Shown: piece by piece, positions 1-8,445 of the stretch
How positions within the stretch are numbered: position 1 is the stretch's first letter
How the letters are laid out: the number at the start of each line of letters is the position of its first letter
Translations under genes and position numbers: made by a program
Assembly (NCBI GenBank): GCA_016219375.1
Contig: JACRNC010000003.1
Coordinates: 222,431 to 286,430, forward strand
Direction of reading: 5' to 3'
DNA: 64,000 nucleotides
Source of the DNA: Burkholderiales bacterium
Lineage (GTDB): Bacteria > Pseudomonadota > Gammaproteobacteria > Burkholderiales > Burkholderiaceae_C
Notes under the pieces: model-generated
Told to the model about the DNA's origin: nothing
The model's input: only the letters and a program-made list of their open reading frames with translations
The model's database searches: none

Positions 1-712
1 AGACATCCACTGGGCGATTGACCTTGGCTACAGCCTTGCGATGTATTTCATCTACCAAGCCGATGGCGGCCTGCGGGCTCCGATCGTTGCGCCAGTTCCA
101 GTTGTAAGGATGAAGTGAAAGGGCATCAACGTACTGCAGGCCGCGCGCTTCGATGAAGCGGTCGAACCAGAGCGACGTTAATGCCGAGTCTGATATGCCC
201 CCCGATAAGACGATGGCGTTCGGGTCCGCCCTCTTGATGGCGGGATATGCGACCCGAGCGAGGGCGACATAATCCTCCGGGCTGCCCGGCTGCGTGCGGC
301 CCGTATGCGTATCCCACTCGTTCCACAAGTCGTAGTAGCGCACCTTGCCCCGATAATGAGTCGCGACCCAAGCGGCATAGCGGGCGAAGGCTTCTCGTTG
401 TGGCTGGGTGATCGGCTTATCGGCTGTATATAGGGCGTTGCCGTAAGCCAAGATGAGCACGGGCTCAATATTCCGGGCCCGTGCTTCCGCGACTGTCCTG
501 TCGACCCATGCAGGCGCGGCGTAGATTCCTCTTTGCTTCTCAAAATCCGACCAAGGCGCATCGAGGCGGATGGCGTTTGCGCCGATCCAGCTTGTTGCCG
601 TAAAAAAGCCAGGATCCCGGACGGATCCAGCAATGCCGAACAGGAAGCCGGCTGCATGGCAGGGGCCAACAATGGCAGTGTAGAGCAGCACAGGGAGCGC
701 GAGTTTTCTCAT
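1..712 (-). CDS. Secreted glycoside hydrolase, clan GH-A type (GH39-like), 3' part missing
   Basis: An open frame runs from an ATG at 712 to the left edge without a stop, giving 237 residues. The N-terminus (MRKLALPVLLYTAIVGPCHA) looks like a Sec signal peptide with cleavage after AxA-like CHA. The chain then reads as a TIM-barrel glycosidase: IGANAIRLDAPWSDFE, then YYDLWNEWD with E132 as the likely acid/base in the WNE motif, then VDALSLHPYNW, typical of GH39/GH5-like enzymes. The nucleophile Glu would lie beyond the edge. It is divergent from the glycosyltransferase to its right, so it probably trims or degrades the exopolysaccharide made by this locus. The family is recognised from motifs only; the substrate is unknown. 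Confidence 0.72.
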   Translation of the reverse strand, partial: MRKLALPVLLYTAIVGPCHAAGFLFGIAGSVRDPGFFTATSWIGANAIRLDAPWSDFEKQRGIYAAPAWVDRTVAEARARNIEPVLILAYGNALYTADKPITQPQREAFARYAAWVATHYRGKVRYYDLWNEWDTHTGRTQPGSPEDYVALARVAYPAIKRADPNAIVLSGGISDSALTSLWFDRFIEARGLQYVDALSLHPYNWNWRNDRSPQAAIGLVDEIHRKAVAKVNRPVDV

Positions 713-1034
713 CAAAGACCGACCAAACGTTGGACGGGCAGGCGCGTCGCCGGCATGGGACCACGGCCGCCTACCGTAGCGGACGCTTGCGTGCCTAGCA
801 AGCGAGAGTCCTTGCATCTAGGGCGCCACCCTCTGCATCCTTGATGCATTGCATCAGGCGCTCGTAAAGTTGGCAAGTTTCATTGAGAGGAAGGCACAGT
901 TTCGCTTCATCTGCGCGCCTTGGCATCCGGTTCAAAGTCAGCCGGTTAACATAGTGTACCGCCCGGGTCCAGGTTGGAGCCCGCTGTGTTTCGCACGTTC
1001 AGTGCTCCCATTTGACTTGCATGTCAACGCTGCC
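713..1034. other. Divergent intergenic region, glycosidase / glycosyltransferase
   Basis: About 320 bases lie between the ATG of the leftward glycosidase and the preferred ATG of the rightward glycosyltransferase. It presumably carries both promoters. The glycosyltransferase frame stays open upstream to a TTG at 849, so part of this stretch could be coding. No convincing -35/-10 pair or operator was identified. Confidence 0.35.
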
Positions 1035-2189
1035 ATGACTTCATCCGCTGTTGATCCACCCGCCGTTATCCAGTGTGCACGCGAGGTCCGTCCGGGCGGG
1101 GGGGTGTGCGGGGTTGCATATGAACTGCAGCGTGCCTTCGATGCTCGCGGTTTGAGCGTGCGCAACTTCACCTTGCGCGACATCGGGCTCCCGGATAGTC
1201 CCGTGGGATCCAACGATTTCTATGGAGGAAAGCTGCGCCTGCTGCGAGATGTCATCGCATACAGCATTCTGGGTACCTTCAAACTATGGCGCCAGGGGCA
1301 ATGGGCCATCACGATATGCCACACCGACGCGCTTTTCGGAAAGGTCTATGTCAATCACGGGCTGCATCGGGCAGCGCTTGACGCATCTGGGAAGAAGTGG
1401 CTCATGCTGCTGCGCAATCCCTTGCATGTCTTCTTGTACGTGCGGGAGTGGGCCCGTTTCAGGTTCGCGGTCCACCAGCATATCGTCTGCTTCTCCAAAG
1501 CCGACGCTGATCTGTTGATGCGATATTTTCCATCAACGGCTGGCGCTATCTCAATAATACCCAATGGGGTGAATATAGAGCGGTTCTTTCGCGACGGTGG
1601 CAAGCGCGCTGAATTTCGGGTGAAAAATAGCTTCAGCGAATCGGACTTCGTTCTGTGCTTTGTCGGGCATGAATTTGAACGCAAGGGGCTCTATCCGGTC
1701 ATCGAAGCGTTGTCGGCTCTGCCGCGAGAAGTCAGGCTCGTGGTGGCGGGTGGCCGAGGTCAGATGTTGAATGCGGCCAGGGAATTCGCAGAAGCGAGGG
1801 GTGTCCAGAATCGAGTGACTTTCCTGGGCGCGGTGCAGGAGGTGGAATGGGTGATGAATGGATGCGACGTTCTCATCATGCCCAGCAAGTTTGAGGCTTG
1901 GCCTTTGGTGGGGCTGGAAGCGATGGCATGTGGACTACCAGTATTGCTGAAGCCCACCGGCGGAATATCTGAGTTCCTGAAGGATGGGATCAATGGCTAC
2001 AACATCCTAGATGAGCCGGGCCACATCGCGGCTACGGTCCAAAAGCTGCTAGCCGACCCGCAAAGCCGCCGGCGAATGTCCGAGGCGGCTGTCTCCACTG
2101 CAGTGCAATATTCCTGGGAAATGATCGCTGAGCGTTATATAGCATTGCTAAGCAAAGATGCGCCCGCTTCAGCAAGACATCGGCGATAA
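1035..2189 (+). CDS. Glycosyltransferase family 4 (GT-B fold)
   Basis: The product is 384 residues from ATG 1035. The frame is open to a TTG at 849, but the extra 62 residues are not domain-like. The N-terminal half has the glycine-rich acceptor-side loop (REVRPGGGVCGVAYEL). The C-terminal half has the GT4 nucleotide-sugar site: IPNGVNIERF, the FLGAVQ turn, and E-AWPLVGLEAMACGLPVL, in which the two Glu form the EX7E motif. It should transfer a sugar from an NDP-sugar to a lipid-linked acceptor on the cytoplasmic face. Its neighbours (acyltransferase, flippase, galactofuranose precursor enzyme) place it in capsule, exopolysaccharide or O-antigen synthesis. Donor and acceptor cannot be read from sequence. 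Confidence 0.85.
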   Translation: MTSSAVDPPAVIQCAREVRPGGGVCGVAYELQRAFDARGLSVRNFTLRDIGLPDSPVGSNDFYGGKLRLLRDVIAYSILGTFKLWRQGQWAITICHTDALFGKVYVNHGLHRAALDASGKKWLMLLRNPLHVFLYVREWARFRFAVHQHIVCFSKADADLLMRYFPSTAGAISIIPNGVNIERFFRDGGKRAEFRVKNSFSESDFVLCFVGHEFERKGLYPVIEALSALPREVRLVVAGGRGQMLNAAREFAEARGVQNRVTFLGAVQEVEWVMNGCDVLIMPSKFEAWPLVGLEAMACGLPVLLKPTGGISEFLKDGINGYNILDEPGHIAATVQKLLADPQSRRRMSEAAVSTAVQYSWEMIAERYIALLSKDAPASARHRR

Positions 2190-2773
2190 AGGTGGGATGC
2201 TGACGGCTGGAGCCGGTAAGCTAACGACGGCATACCTGCGCCATTTGTATGACTCGGTAGTAATCCTTATGGCCTTGGGTCGCCTCACTTGGCGCCGTAA
2301 TTGCTCACTTCACCAGACCTATTCTTGGAAACGATCGGCTCAGGGGCCCCGCCCACGGCGACCCGGAGGGGCAGCACGGAACAATGACCTCGCGGCCAGC
2401 ATTCTCCTCATGTCGGGTGGACTATCGGGGACGGGAAGGTAGGAAGCGACTGCTACTTCCCCACAAGATATTCATATCGGCAAGGGGAGCCACCACGTCT
2501 GGATTTGTTGCAGAGTTGAAAACGGGCGAGCTCGGATGACATTTGCCGATGCCTGCGTCCGAGGTGCGTGCGGGACGTGCAGTTACACGCCGCTAACATT
2601 GTAAATCTTTCCTAGGACGGGGTGGTAAGTTGTACGTCGAAGCTTTAGATGTTTCCGCAACGTTTGCCGACCCGGTAATTCCTCTGAAGGTAAGCAAGGC
2701 GATGCCCCCGTTGCGGGGCCTGTGAACGCGGCTCGGGAGATGGCATGGTGGGCTGACTTTCAGCCAGATACTC
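2190..2773. other. 584-base intergenic stretch without a supported gene
   Basis: Between the glycosyltransferase stop and the acyltransferase ATG there are only short frames (94 aa on + at 2158-2442, 60 aa on - at 2593-2775). Neither has a recognisable domain, a good ribosome site, or codon use like its neighbours. Composition is more A/T-rich than in most of the window. It may be decayed coding DNA left by exchange at a polysaccharide locus, plus the promoter of the next gene. No insertion-sequence ends or repeats were seen. Confidence 0.4.
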
Positions 2774-4000
2774 ATGTACTCCCTCCTCCAACGGTTGCGG
2801 CGCCCTACCGCATCAACGACATATGTGCCGCAGATTGACGGCTTGCGTTTTCTTGCTTTGGTGCCAGTGCTGGTGTGGCATGCCGGCCTGCGCGGGGAGC
2901 GCTTCCATGCCGCGCACTCGGGCGCTGCCCTAGCGGTCGACGAGCGAATCTCCTACTGGCTGCCCCACGGGCACCTTGGCGTATTTATTTTCTTCTTTAT
3001 TAGCGGCTATATCATCGCCTATCCTTTTCTGGCAGGCCGGGCTCCGAGCTTGTCGTCTTTCTATAAAAGAAGATTGTACCGGCTAGAGCCTCCCTACATC
3101 TTGGCAATGTGCTTGTCCTTCTTGGCACTGTATGTAGTCGGGTATAAGCCCGAGCAGGCGCCGTCGTTCAGGGAGCAGGAGGGCTCGCTGGTTGGCAGCT
3201 TGGCGGCGAGTTTGCTGTATCTGCACGGCCTTGTTTTCAATGCGCCGCCGCGCCTGAATCCGCCGGCATGGTCGCTAGAGATTGAAATTCAGTTTTACCT
3301 GCTTGCTCCTTTTCTGATTACATTCCTAGCCGCCCGCAAGAGCCTGCTCGTCACGTGCGGTGCAGTGGTCGGGTCCATCGTGCTGTCAGCGATGCTGGAC
3401 CAGTGGTTTGGCATACACGGATTGCAGAATCGTACGATCCTTGGCCATGCCTATGGGTTCATCCTGGGGGTGGCCGTATGCCGGTACGCCGCGGAGAAAG
3501 ATCCCTTTATGATGCCGCCGGCGCGCCGGTTCGATTTGCTGGGATGGGGGTGCGTGGTACTCCTCTTGGCATCCGGCGTTCTGGAGCACAAGGGGCTCAC
3601 TCCCTTTGAGGAGGCGATTCGCAATGCGGCGAGGGCGGCTCTGATGGTGGGGGTGTACTTTGGCGTGGCCCGCGGGATCTGTATGCGAAGGCTTTTCAGT
3701 AACCCGCTGGTCACCGTGGCCGGAGGGATGTGCTACTCCGTGTACTTGGTGCACGTGCCCTTGATGCAAGCGACGGCCGGCTTGCTGTTCAAGCACTACA
3801 TACCTGGTTCTGCGGCGGAGGCCGTCCTTATCGCTTGGCTCGTCCTCATACCAGTCAGCCTTTGCGGTGGGCTGCTTTTCTACGTGATAGTTGAGCGACC
3901 TTGCATGGCGCATGACTGGCCGCAGCGCCTGGCCAGGCGGGTGCGCGCCCTTGCCAGAGCGTCGTTCACGGCCGAGACGGCAGGCACGACGCAGCGGTGA
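2774..4000 (+). CDS. Acyltransferase 3 family membrane protein (OafA/YrhL type)
   Basis: The 408-residue protein opens with the hallmark of the AT3 family, IDGLRFLALVPVLVWHAG (residues ~22-39), whose His is the proposed catalytic residue. A loop with the conserved arginines follows (YKRRLYRLEPPYI, ~97-109), then about nine further hydrophobic segments and SLEIEIQFYLLAP near the middle. These inner-membrane enzymes move acyl groups, usually acetyl from acetyl-CoA, onto extracytoplasmic sugars. The fused SGNH domain of some members is absent. It most likely O-acetylates the polysaccharide of this locus. It is convergent with the flippase gene, with stop codons three bases apart. Confidence 0.88.
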   Translation: MYSLLQRLRRPTASTTYVPQIDGLRFLALVPVLVWHAGLRGERFHAAHSGAALAVDERISYWLPHGHLGVFIFFFISGYIIAYPFLAGRAPSLSSFYKRRLYRLEPPYILAMCLSFLALYVVGYKPEQAPSFREQEGSLVGSLAASLLYLHGLVFNAPPRLNPPAWSLEIEIQFYLLAPFLITFLAARKSLLVTCGAVVGSIVLSAMLDQWFGIHGLQNRTILGHAYGFILGVAVCRYAAEKDPFMMPPARRFDLLGWGCVVLLLASGVLEHKGLTPFEEAIRNAARAALMVGVYFGVARGICMRRLFSNPLVTVAGGMCYSVYLVHVPLMQATAGLLFKHYIPGSAAEAVLIAWLVLIPVSLCGGLLFYVIVERPCMAHDWPQRLARRVRALARASFTAETAGTTQR

Positions 4001-4003
4001 GGA

Positions 4004-5242
4004 TCACCGCATGACGCTCCGCCTGCGCCACAGATACCGGGCCATGGCTATCGTAACCACGGTTTCCGTGATCAGCATGGCGACCGCTCCGCCAGTGGCC
4101 CCTAAGACCACGGCCAAGGGCAGTAATGCGATGAGGTTGAAGACCGCCGATCCGATCAGGATCGTGCCAAAAGCCTTTGTCATTCCCAATGGCAGCATGA
4201 GTTGGATGCCGAACACGTTGCTCAGGCTCACGATGAAGGGGACGAAGGCCATCCAACGCAACACGGTGACCGACGGCTGAAAGGCGGGTCCCATCAAGAG
4301 GCTGACAATGGAAGGTGCGACCAGCCATAGTGCGCAGCCGCCGAAGAAGGTGGCCCCGCCCTGAATGACCATGAGCTTGCGCACCAAGGCAAGAGCTGCG
4401 GGGCGATCGGTGTACATCAGGGCAGACACTCGCGGATACACCGCGTTGGACAGCACACTGGAGACCCCCTGTGCGGCAGTGCGTACGCGGTCCGCGGCGG
4501 CGTAGTAGCCGACCTGGAGAGGCCCGCACAGGAAGCCCAGCAAAACCTGGTTGGATGTGGTGTAGACGCTGATGGCCGCCGTGGAGATGAAGATGTGCCA
4601 GCCTTCTGCAAGGGCGCGTCGGGTATCGGCCCAGCAGGGCGGCTGCCATTCCACCAGCCGATGCCGATACAGCCAGGTCAGTGATGCCAAGCCGGCCACG
4701 GCAGGGGCGCAAGCGCGGATCAGCGCAGCCAGCCAGGTGTCCCCGGCGTCTCGCACCAGCCAGAAGGTGAGCGGCACCACCAAGGCCTGCGAGCCAATCG
4801 TGAAGGCAGATGTCACTGACATGCGCTCCAATCCTTGGAAGAGCCAGCCGGGAAAGAGCAATGAGCCGAGGATCATCGGCGTGGCAGCCAGCAGGACCAT
4901 CCGCATCTCCGCAAGCTGTGGCACGGCCAGGCTTGCGACGATCATCGCGGCGAAGGCCAGCAGGCCGAGCAATGCCTTGGCCGACGAGACGGACCAAAAG
5001 ATCTGCGCAACTTTGGCGCGGTCATCCCGGACCTCGGCGACCCGCTTGCTGGCCGACAGGTTGAAACCGTAGTCCACCAATAGGACGCCATAGGCCACGA
5101 TGGCGAAGGCAAACGCGAGTAAGCCGAAGTTCGCCGGCCCAAGCACGCGTACCAGGTAGGGAAAGGTGACCAGAGGCAGCAGAAAGTTCGCCGCCTGGAT
5201 CAGCAGCAGGGACGCCGCGTTCTTGAAGATCACCCGATCCAC
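4004..5242 (-). CDS. Wzx-type oligosaccharide flippase (MOP superfamily)
   Basis: The protein has 412 residues and about 12 hydrophobic helices. The start is a GTG at 5242. The N-terminus (FKNAASLLLIQAANFLLPLVTFPYLVRVLG) matches the polysaccharide-synthesis (RfbX/Wzx) domain, with the usual P-LVRVLGPANFG turn after helix 1-2. Such proteins move undecaprenyl-diphosphate-linked repeat units across the inner membrane for Wzy- or ABC-independent assembly. It follows the UDP-galactopyranose mutase gene on the same strand after a 109-base gap, so the two are probably co-transcribed. Its substrate probably contains galactofuranose. Confidence 0.88.
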   Translation of the reverse strand: MDRVIFKNAASLLLIQAANFLLPLVTFPYLVRVLGPANFGLLAFAFAIVAYGVLLVDYGFNLSASKRVAEVRDDRAKVAQIFWSVSSAKALLGLLAFAAMIVASLAVPQLAEMRMVLLAATPMILGSLLFPGWLFQGLERMSVTSAFTIGSQALVVPLTFWLVRDAGDTWLAALIRACAPAVAGLASLTWLYRHRLVEWQPPCWADTRRALAEGWHIFISTAAISVYTTSNQVLLGFLCGPLQVGYYAAADRVRTAAQGVSSVLSNAVYPRVSALMYTDRPAALALVRKLMVIQGGATFFGGCALWLVAPSIVSLLMGPAFQPSVTVLRWMAFVPFIVSLSNVFGIQLMLPLGMTKAFGTILIGSAVFNLIALLPLAVVLGATGGAVAMLITETVVTIAMARYLWRRRSVMR

Positions 5243-5351
5243 AGGTAAGCCTCGCTGATATGCGGGCGGGTATGTTGAGCGGAACGCTCGGTCAATACCT
5301 GGATGCCAATCGCGGCCGGCTGTGCGTGATGCTGGTAGACCGCGTCCACCG

Positions 5352-6452
5352 TCATGCCGGCCGCTTGATGAGGTCCTCGGCCGCCTTCAGCGCCGCGGCC
5401 ACGACCTGGTCCATGTTGTAGTACCGGTACTGAGCCAGCCGGCCGACGAAGGTGACGCCCGGCGTGGCCTCTGCCATCTCGGCATAGCGCTTGTAGAGCG
5501 CTTCGTTCTCAGGCCGGGGTACCGGGTAATACGGATCGCCTTCGGCCTGCGGGTACTCGCGCACGATGGACGTGCCGGCATGCTGCTGGCCGCTCAAGTG
5601 CTTGAACTCGGTGATGCGGGTGTAGTCGTGGTCGTTGGGGTAGTTGACCGTGCCGACCGGCTGGTACTGCGACACGTCGGCCAGGTGCTCGTGATCGAAG
5701 CGCAGGCTGCGGTAGGGCAGCTTGCCGTGCTGGTAGCCGAAGAAGGCGTCGATGGGGCCGCTGTAGATCGTGTGGCCCCCCTTGAGCCGATCGCGCACGG
5801 CGAAGTAGTCCACGCCCAGCTCTACCTTGATATTTGGATGGTCCAGCATGCGGCGGAACATCTCGGTGTAGCCCTGCGCGGGCATGAACTGGAAGGTGTC
5901 GCCGAAGTAGCGGTCGTCGTCGTTGGTGCGCGTGGGGATGCGCGCGGCCACGCCGGCCGACAGCTCCGACAGGTCCAAGCCCCATTGCTTGCGGGTGTAG
6001 CCGCGGAAGAATTTGTCGCACAAGTCCGGGCCGACGCTGTTGAGAACGACGTCTTCACTCGTCTTGATCGGGTCGCGCGGCTGGCGGGCCTTCTCCAACC
6101 ACGGGGCGACCTCTTCTTCGCTCAGGTTCAGGCCATAAAGGCTGTTGATGGTCGTGCGGTTGATGGGGATGGGGTAGTGCTTGCCCTCCACCACTGCCAG
6201 CACGCGGTGCTCGTAGAAGCGCCAGTCCGTGAAGCGCGACAGCCACTCGAACACCTTCTTGCTGTTGGTGTGAAAGATGTGCGGGCCGTAAGTGTGGATG
6301 AGCACGCCGTGCGCATCGAGCTCGTCATAGGCGTTGCCCGCGATGTGGGGGCGCTTGTCGATGACGTGGACGGTCTTGCCGGCATCGGCGAGCTCACGTG
6401 CGCAGACGGCGCCGGAGAAGCCGGCGCCGACGATGAGGTAGTCGGGTTGCAT
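5352..6452 (-). CDS. glf: UDP-galactopyranose mutase
   Basis: The 366-residue flavoenzyme converts UDP-galactopyranose to UDP-galactofuranose in the cytoplasm. The N-terminus carries the FAD-binding Rossmann loop (DYLIVGAGFSGAVCARELA), followed by the family motif HIAGNAYDE and GPHIFHTNS. The C-terminal GLF domain contains YFAVRDRLK and VGTVNYPNDHDYTRITEFKH, with the substrate-contacting tyrosines, and GRLAQYRYYNMDQ near the end. An upstream in-frame ATG at 6560 would add 36 arginine-rich residues before the FAD loop, so the ATG at 6452 is preferred. It supplies the galactofuranose donor for the polysaccharide locus to its left. Confidence 0.95.
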   Translation of the reverse strand: MQPDYLIVGAGFSGAVCARELADAGKTVHVIDKRPHIAGNAYDELDAHGVLIHTYGPHIFHTNSKKVFEWLSRFTDWRFYEHRVLAVVEGKHYPIPINRTTINSLYGLNLSEEEVAPWLEKARQPRDPIKTSEDVVLNSVGPDLCDKFFRGYTRKQWGLDLSELSAGVAARIPTRTNDDDRYFGDTFQFMPAQGYTEMFRRMLDHPNIKVELGVDYFAVRDRLKGGHTIYSGPIDAFFGYQHGKLPYRSLRFDHEHLADVSQYQPVGTVNYPNDHDYTRITEFKHLSGQQHAGTSIVREYPQAEGDPYYPVPRPENEALYKRYAEMAEATPGVTFVGRLAQYRYYNMDQVVAAALKAAEDLIKRPA

Positions 6453-6588
6453 GTGGGTGGGGGATCTGGATTTGCCGCGGCGCCGTGTTGCCAGCAGCCA
6501 TGTCGGGACTGTAGCCGTATGAAGTTGGCCGTCTGCCGAGGGCAAGCGCGAGGCCGCCAAGGCGTTCGCGGGGGAGCTGACAGCCGGC

Positions 6589-7272
6589 TCAATCCGCCCG
6601 TGCCACCACCCAGGCCTGCACGCTGGCCGCGCCGGCTTGCAACAGGGTGCGGGCTGCCCCTTCGATGGTGGCCCCGGTCGTCATCACGTCGTCGACCACG
6701 GCGACATGGCGTCCGGCCACGCGTGTCCGCCGCAGCGGGTCAACGGCAAAGGCCTGGGCGACGTTGGCCAGGCGCTGCTGGCGCGGCAGGCCGACTTGAT
6801 GCGGTGTGTTCTGCAGGCGCAGCAGTGTCTGTGCGTCTGCGGGAAGGTGCAATCGCCGTGCGAGCCGGCGGGCGACCTCCCAGGCCTGGTTGTAGCTGCG
6901 CTCGCACAGGCGTGCTTCGGCGAGCGGGACGGGCAGGATGATGCAGTCCCCGGGTGGCCGTTCCGCTATCACTGCGGCATGCAGCCGTTCGGCCAAGAGC
7001 GCAGCCAGCCCGGGGCGCCGGTGGAACTTGAAGCCGGCGATCAGCCCGTCCCAGGGTGCCCGGTAGTGCAGGGCAACGATGGTGCGTTCGACGCTGGGCG
7101 GCTGCCGCAGGCAGGCGCCGCAGATCGGCGTCTCAGCTGCCAGCGGCATGGCGCAGCGCAGGCAGCGGTGGACGGGGCGGGCAAAGCATGCCAGGCAGTC
7201 GGCGCACACGCGGTCCGCCTGCCAGCGCCGACACACCGCGCATGGCTGGGGCCAGCCGGTCAGCCAGCGCAT
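6589..7272 (-). CDS. comF: ComF family phosphoribosyltransferase-like protein
   Basis: The product is 227 residues from ATG 7272 (252 from 7347, which has an equally open frame). It begins with a double zinc-ribbon-like cysteine set (CAVCRRWQADRVCADCLACF, then C-RCAMPLA--PICGAC). It continues into a type I phosphoribosyltransferase fold with LPVPLAEARLCERSYNQA and the PRPP loop VAVVDDVMTTGATIEGAA. In naturally competent bacteria ComF helps pull single-stranded DNA through the inner membrane; elsewhere its role is unclear. It is divergent from the BioC-like methyltransferase, an arrangement I have seen in Burkholderiales. The frame stays open far upstream (to 8352), but that is antisense to the methyltransferase and not credible. 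Confidence 0.85.
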   Translation of the reverse strand: MRWLTGWPQPCAVCRRWQADRVCADCLACFARPVHRCLRCAMPLAAETPICGACLRQPPSVERTIVALHYRAPWDGLIAGFKFHRRPGLAALLAERLHAAVIAERPPGDCIILPVPLAEARLCERSYNQAWEVARRLARRLHLPADAQTLLRLQNTPHQVGLPRQQRLANVAQAFAVDPLRRTRVAGRHVAVVDDVMTTGATIEGAARTLLQAGAASVQAWVVARAD

Positions 7273-7371
7273 CGGGCCGCCCTCCATGCCGCGGTGCTGC
7301 AAGCCGGCAAGGCGATCCTGGGTCGATGAGCCGCGGGCGCTGTCCATGAGGCGGTCAATATACTGACCGTC

Positions 7372-8331
7372 ATGGCCGACGACCGCTTGCCCGCCCCCAC
7401 TGCATCGGTGTCGGCCGCCGGCCTCGTGCCGCCCGATCCGGCGGCCGTGCGACGCGGCCTGCAGCGCATGGCAGCCCAGCCCGAAGCGCCCTGGCTGCAT
7501 GCCGAAGCCGCCCGCCGCATGGGCAGCAAGCTGGAGCTCATCCGCGCGCAGCCTGCGCGCATCGTGGATTGGTGGGCGTGGAGCGGCGCGGGGGAGCAGG
7601 TGCTGCAGCAGGCCTATCCGCAGTCGAACATCACGGCGGCCGAGCCGACGCCCGGGCTGCTGGCCCGCCATGCGTCGGGCAAGAGCCGTCCGGCTTGGTG
7701 GCCCGCCCGCCTGGGGTGGGGTCTGACGAGCCGGCCCGCCCTGGCCGTATTGGATGCCGATGTGCCCGCCGCCTCGGCTGATCTGCTGTGGGCCAGCATG
7801 GTCCTGCACGCCGTTGACGATCCTGCGGCGTTGATGGCGCGCTGGCGCAACGCACTGGCGATCGACGGCATGCTGATGTTCTGCTGTCTGGGGCCGGACA
7901 CCGCGCGCGAACTGCAGACCCTCTACCACCGCCTGGGTTGGCCGCCGCCTCGCCATGATCTGCAGGACATGCACGACATCGGCGACCAACTGGTGCACGC
8001 CGGCTTTGCTGACCCGGTGATGGACATGGAGCGGCTGACGCTCACCTGGCGCGATGCAGCCACCATGCTGCGTGAAGTGCACGGTTGGGGCGGCAATGCC
8101 CATCCCGCGCGCTTCGCGGGCCTGCGCACACCGCGCTGGCGAGACGGGCTGCTGCGCGAGCTTGAGAGCCTGCGCCGGCCTGACGGGACGCTGGCGCTGA
8201 CCGTGGAGCTGATCTACGGCCACGCCGTGCGGCCGGTGCCGCGGGCGCGCATGCAGGCCCGGACCACCGTGTCGCTGGACGACATGCGGGCCATGACACG
8301 GTCTGGTCGTAGTCAAGCACATCGGTCGTAA
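7372..8331 (+). CDS. BioC-like class I SAM-dependent methyltransferase
   Basis: The 319-residue protein has the layout of the BioC malonyl-ACP O-methyltransferase group. An N-terminal helix RRMAAQPEAPWLHAEAARRMGSKL is followed by a degenerate motif I (IVDWWAWSGAGEQVL, lacking the usual GxGxG) and motif IV/post-IV DLLWASMVLHAVDDPAALMARWRNAL. The C-terminal part contains MDMERLTLTWRDAATMLREVHGWGGN, characteristic of BioC-like proteins. BioC starts pimeloyl synthesis for biotin, but the poor SAM loop and distance from any bio gene make the exact reaction uncertain. It is divergent from comF. Confidence 0.65.
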   Translation: MADDRLPAPTASVSAAGLVPPDPAAVRRGLQRMAAQPEAPWLHAEAARRMGSKLELIRAQPARIVDWWAWSGAGEQVLQQAYPQSNITAAEPTPGLLARHASGKSRPAWWPARLGWGLTSRPALAVLDADVPAASADLLWASMVLHAVDDPAALMARWRNALAIDGMLMFCCLGPDTARELQTLYHRLGWPPPRHDLQDMHDIGDQLVHAGFADPVMDMERLTLTWRDAATMLREVHGWGGNAHPARFAGLRTPRWRDGLLRELESLRRPDGTLALTVELIYGHAVRPVPRARMQARTTVSLDDMRAMTRSGRSQAHRS

Positions 8332-8445
8332 ACGCGCATTGAGGTGGCTCAAGCCGCTGCGCTAACATGATTCGGTTACCTGCGGCGTGGATCACATCCG
8401 TGGCCACTCGACAGCCTGAATCGACTGCAAAGCGCGTTCGCATAC

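Noticed and set aside
2158..2442. A 94-codon frame after the glycosyltransferase
   Set aside because: It starts inside the glycosyltransferase gene, has no ribosome site and no recognisable domain.
7273..8352. N-terminal extension of ComF to 587 residues
   Set aside because: The extra 360 residues are antisense to the methyltransferase and unlike any ComF; ComF proteins are about 230-250 residues.
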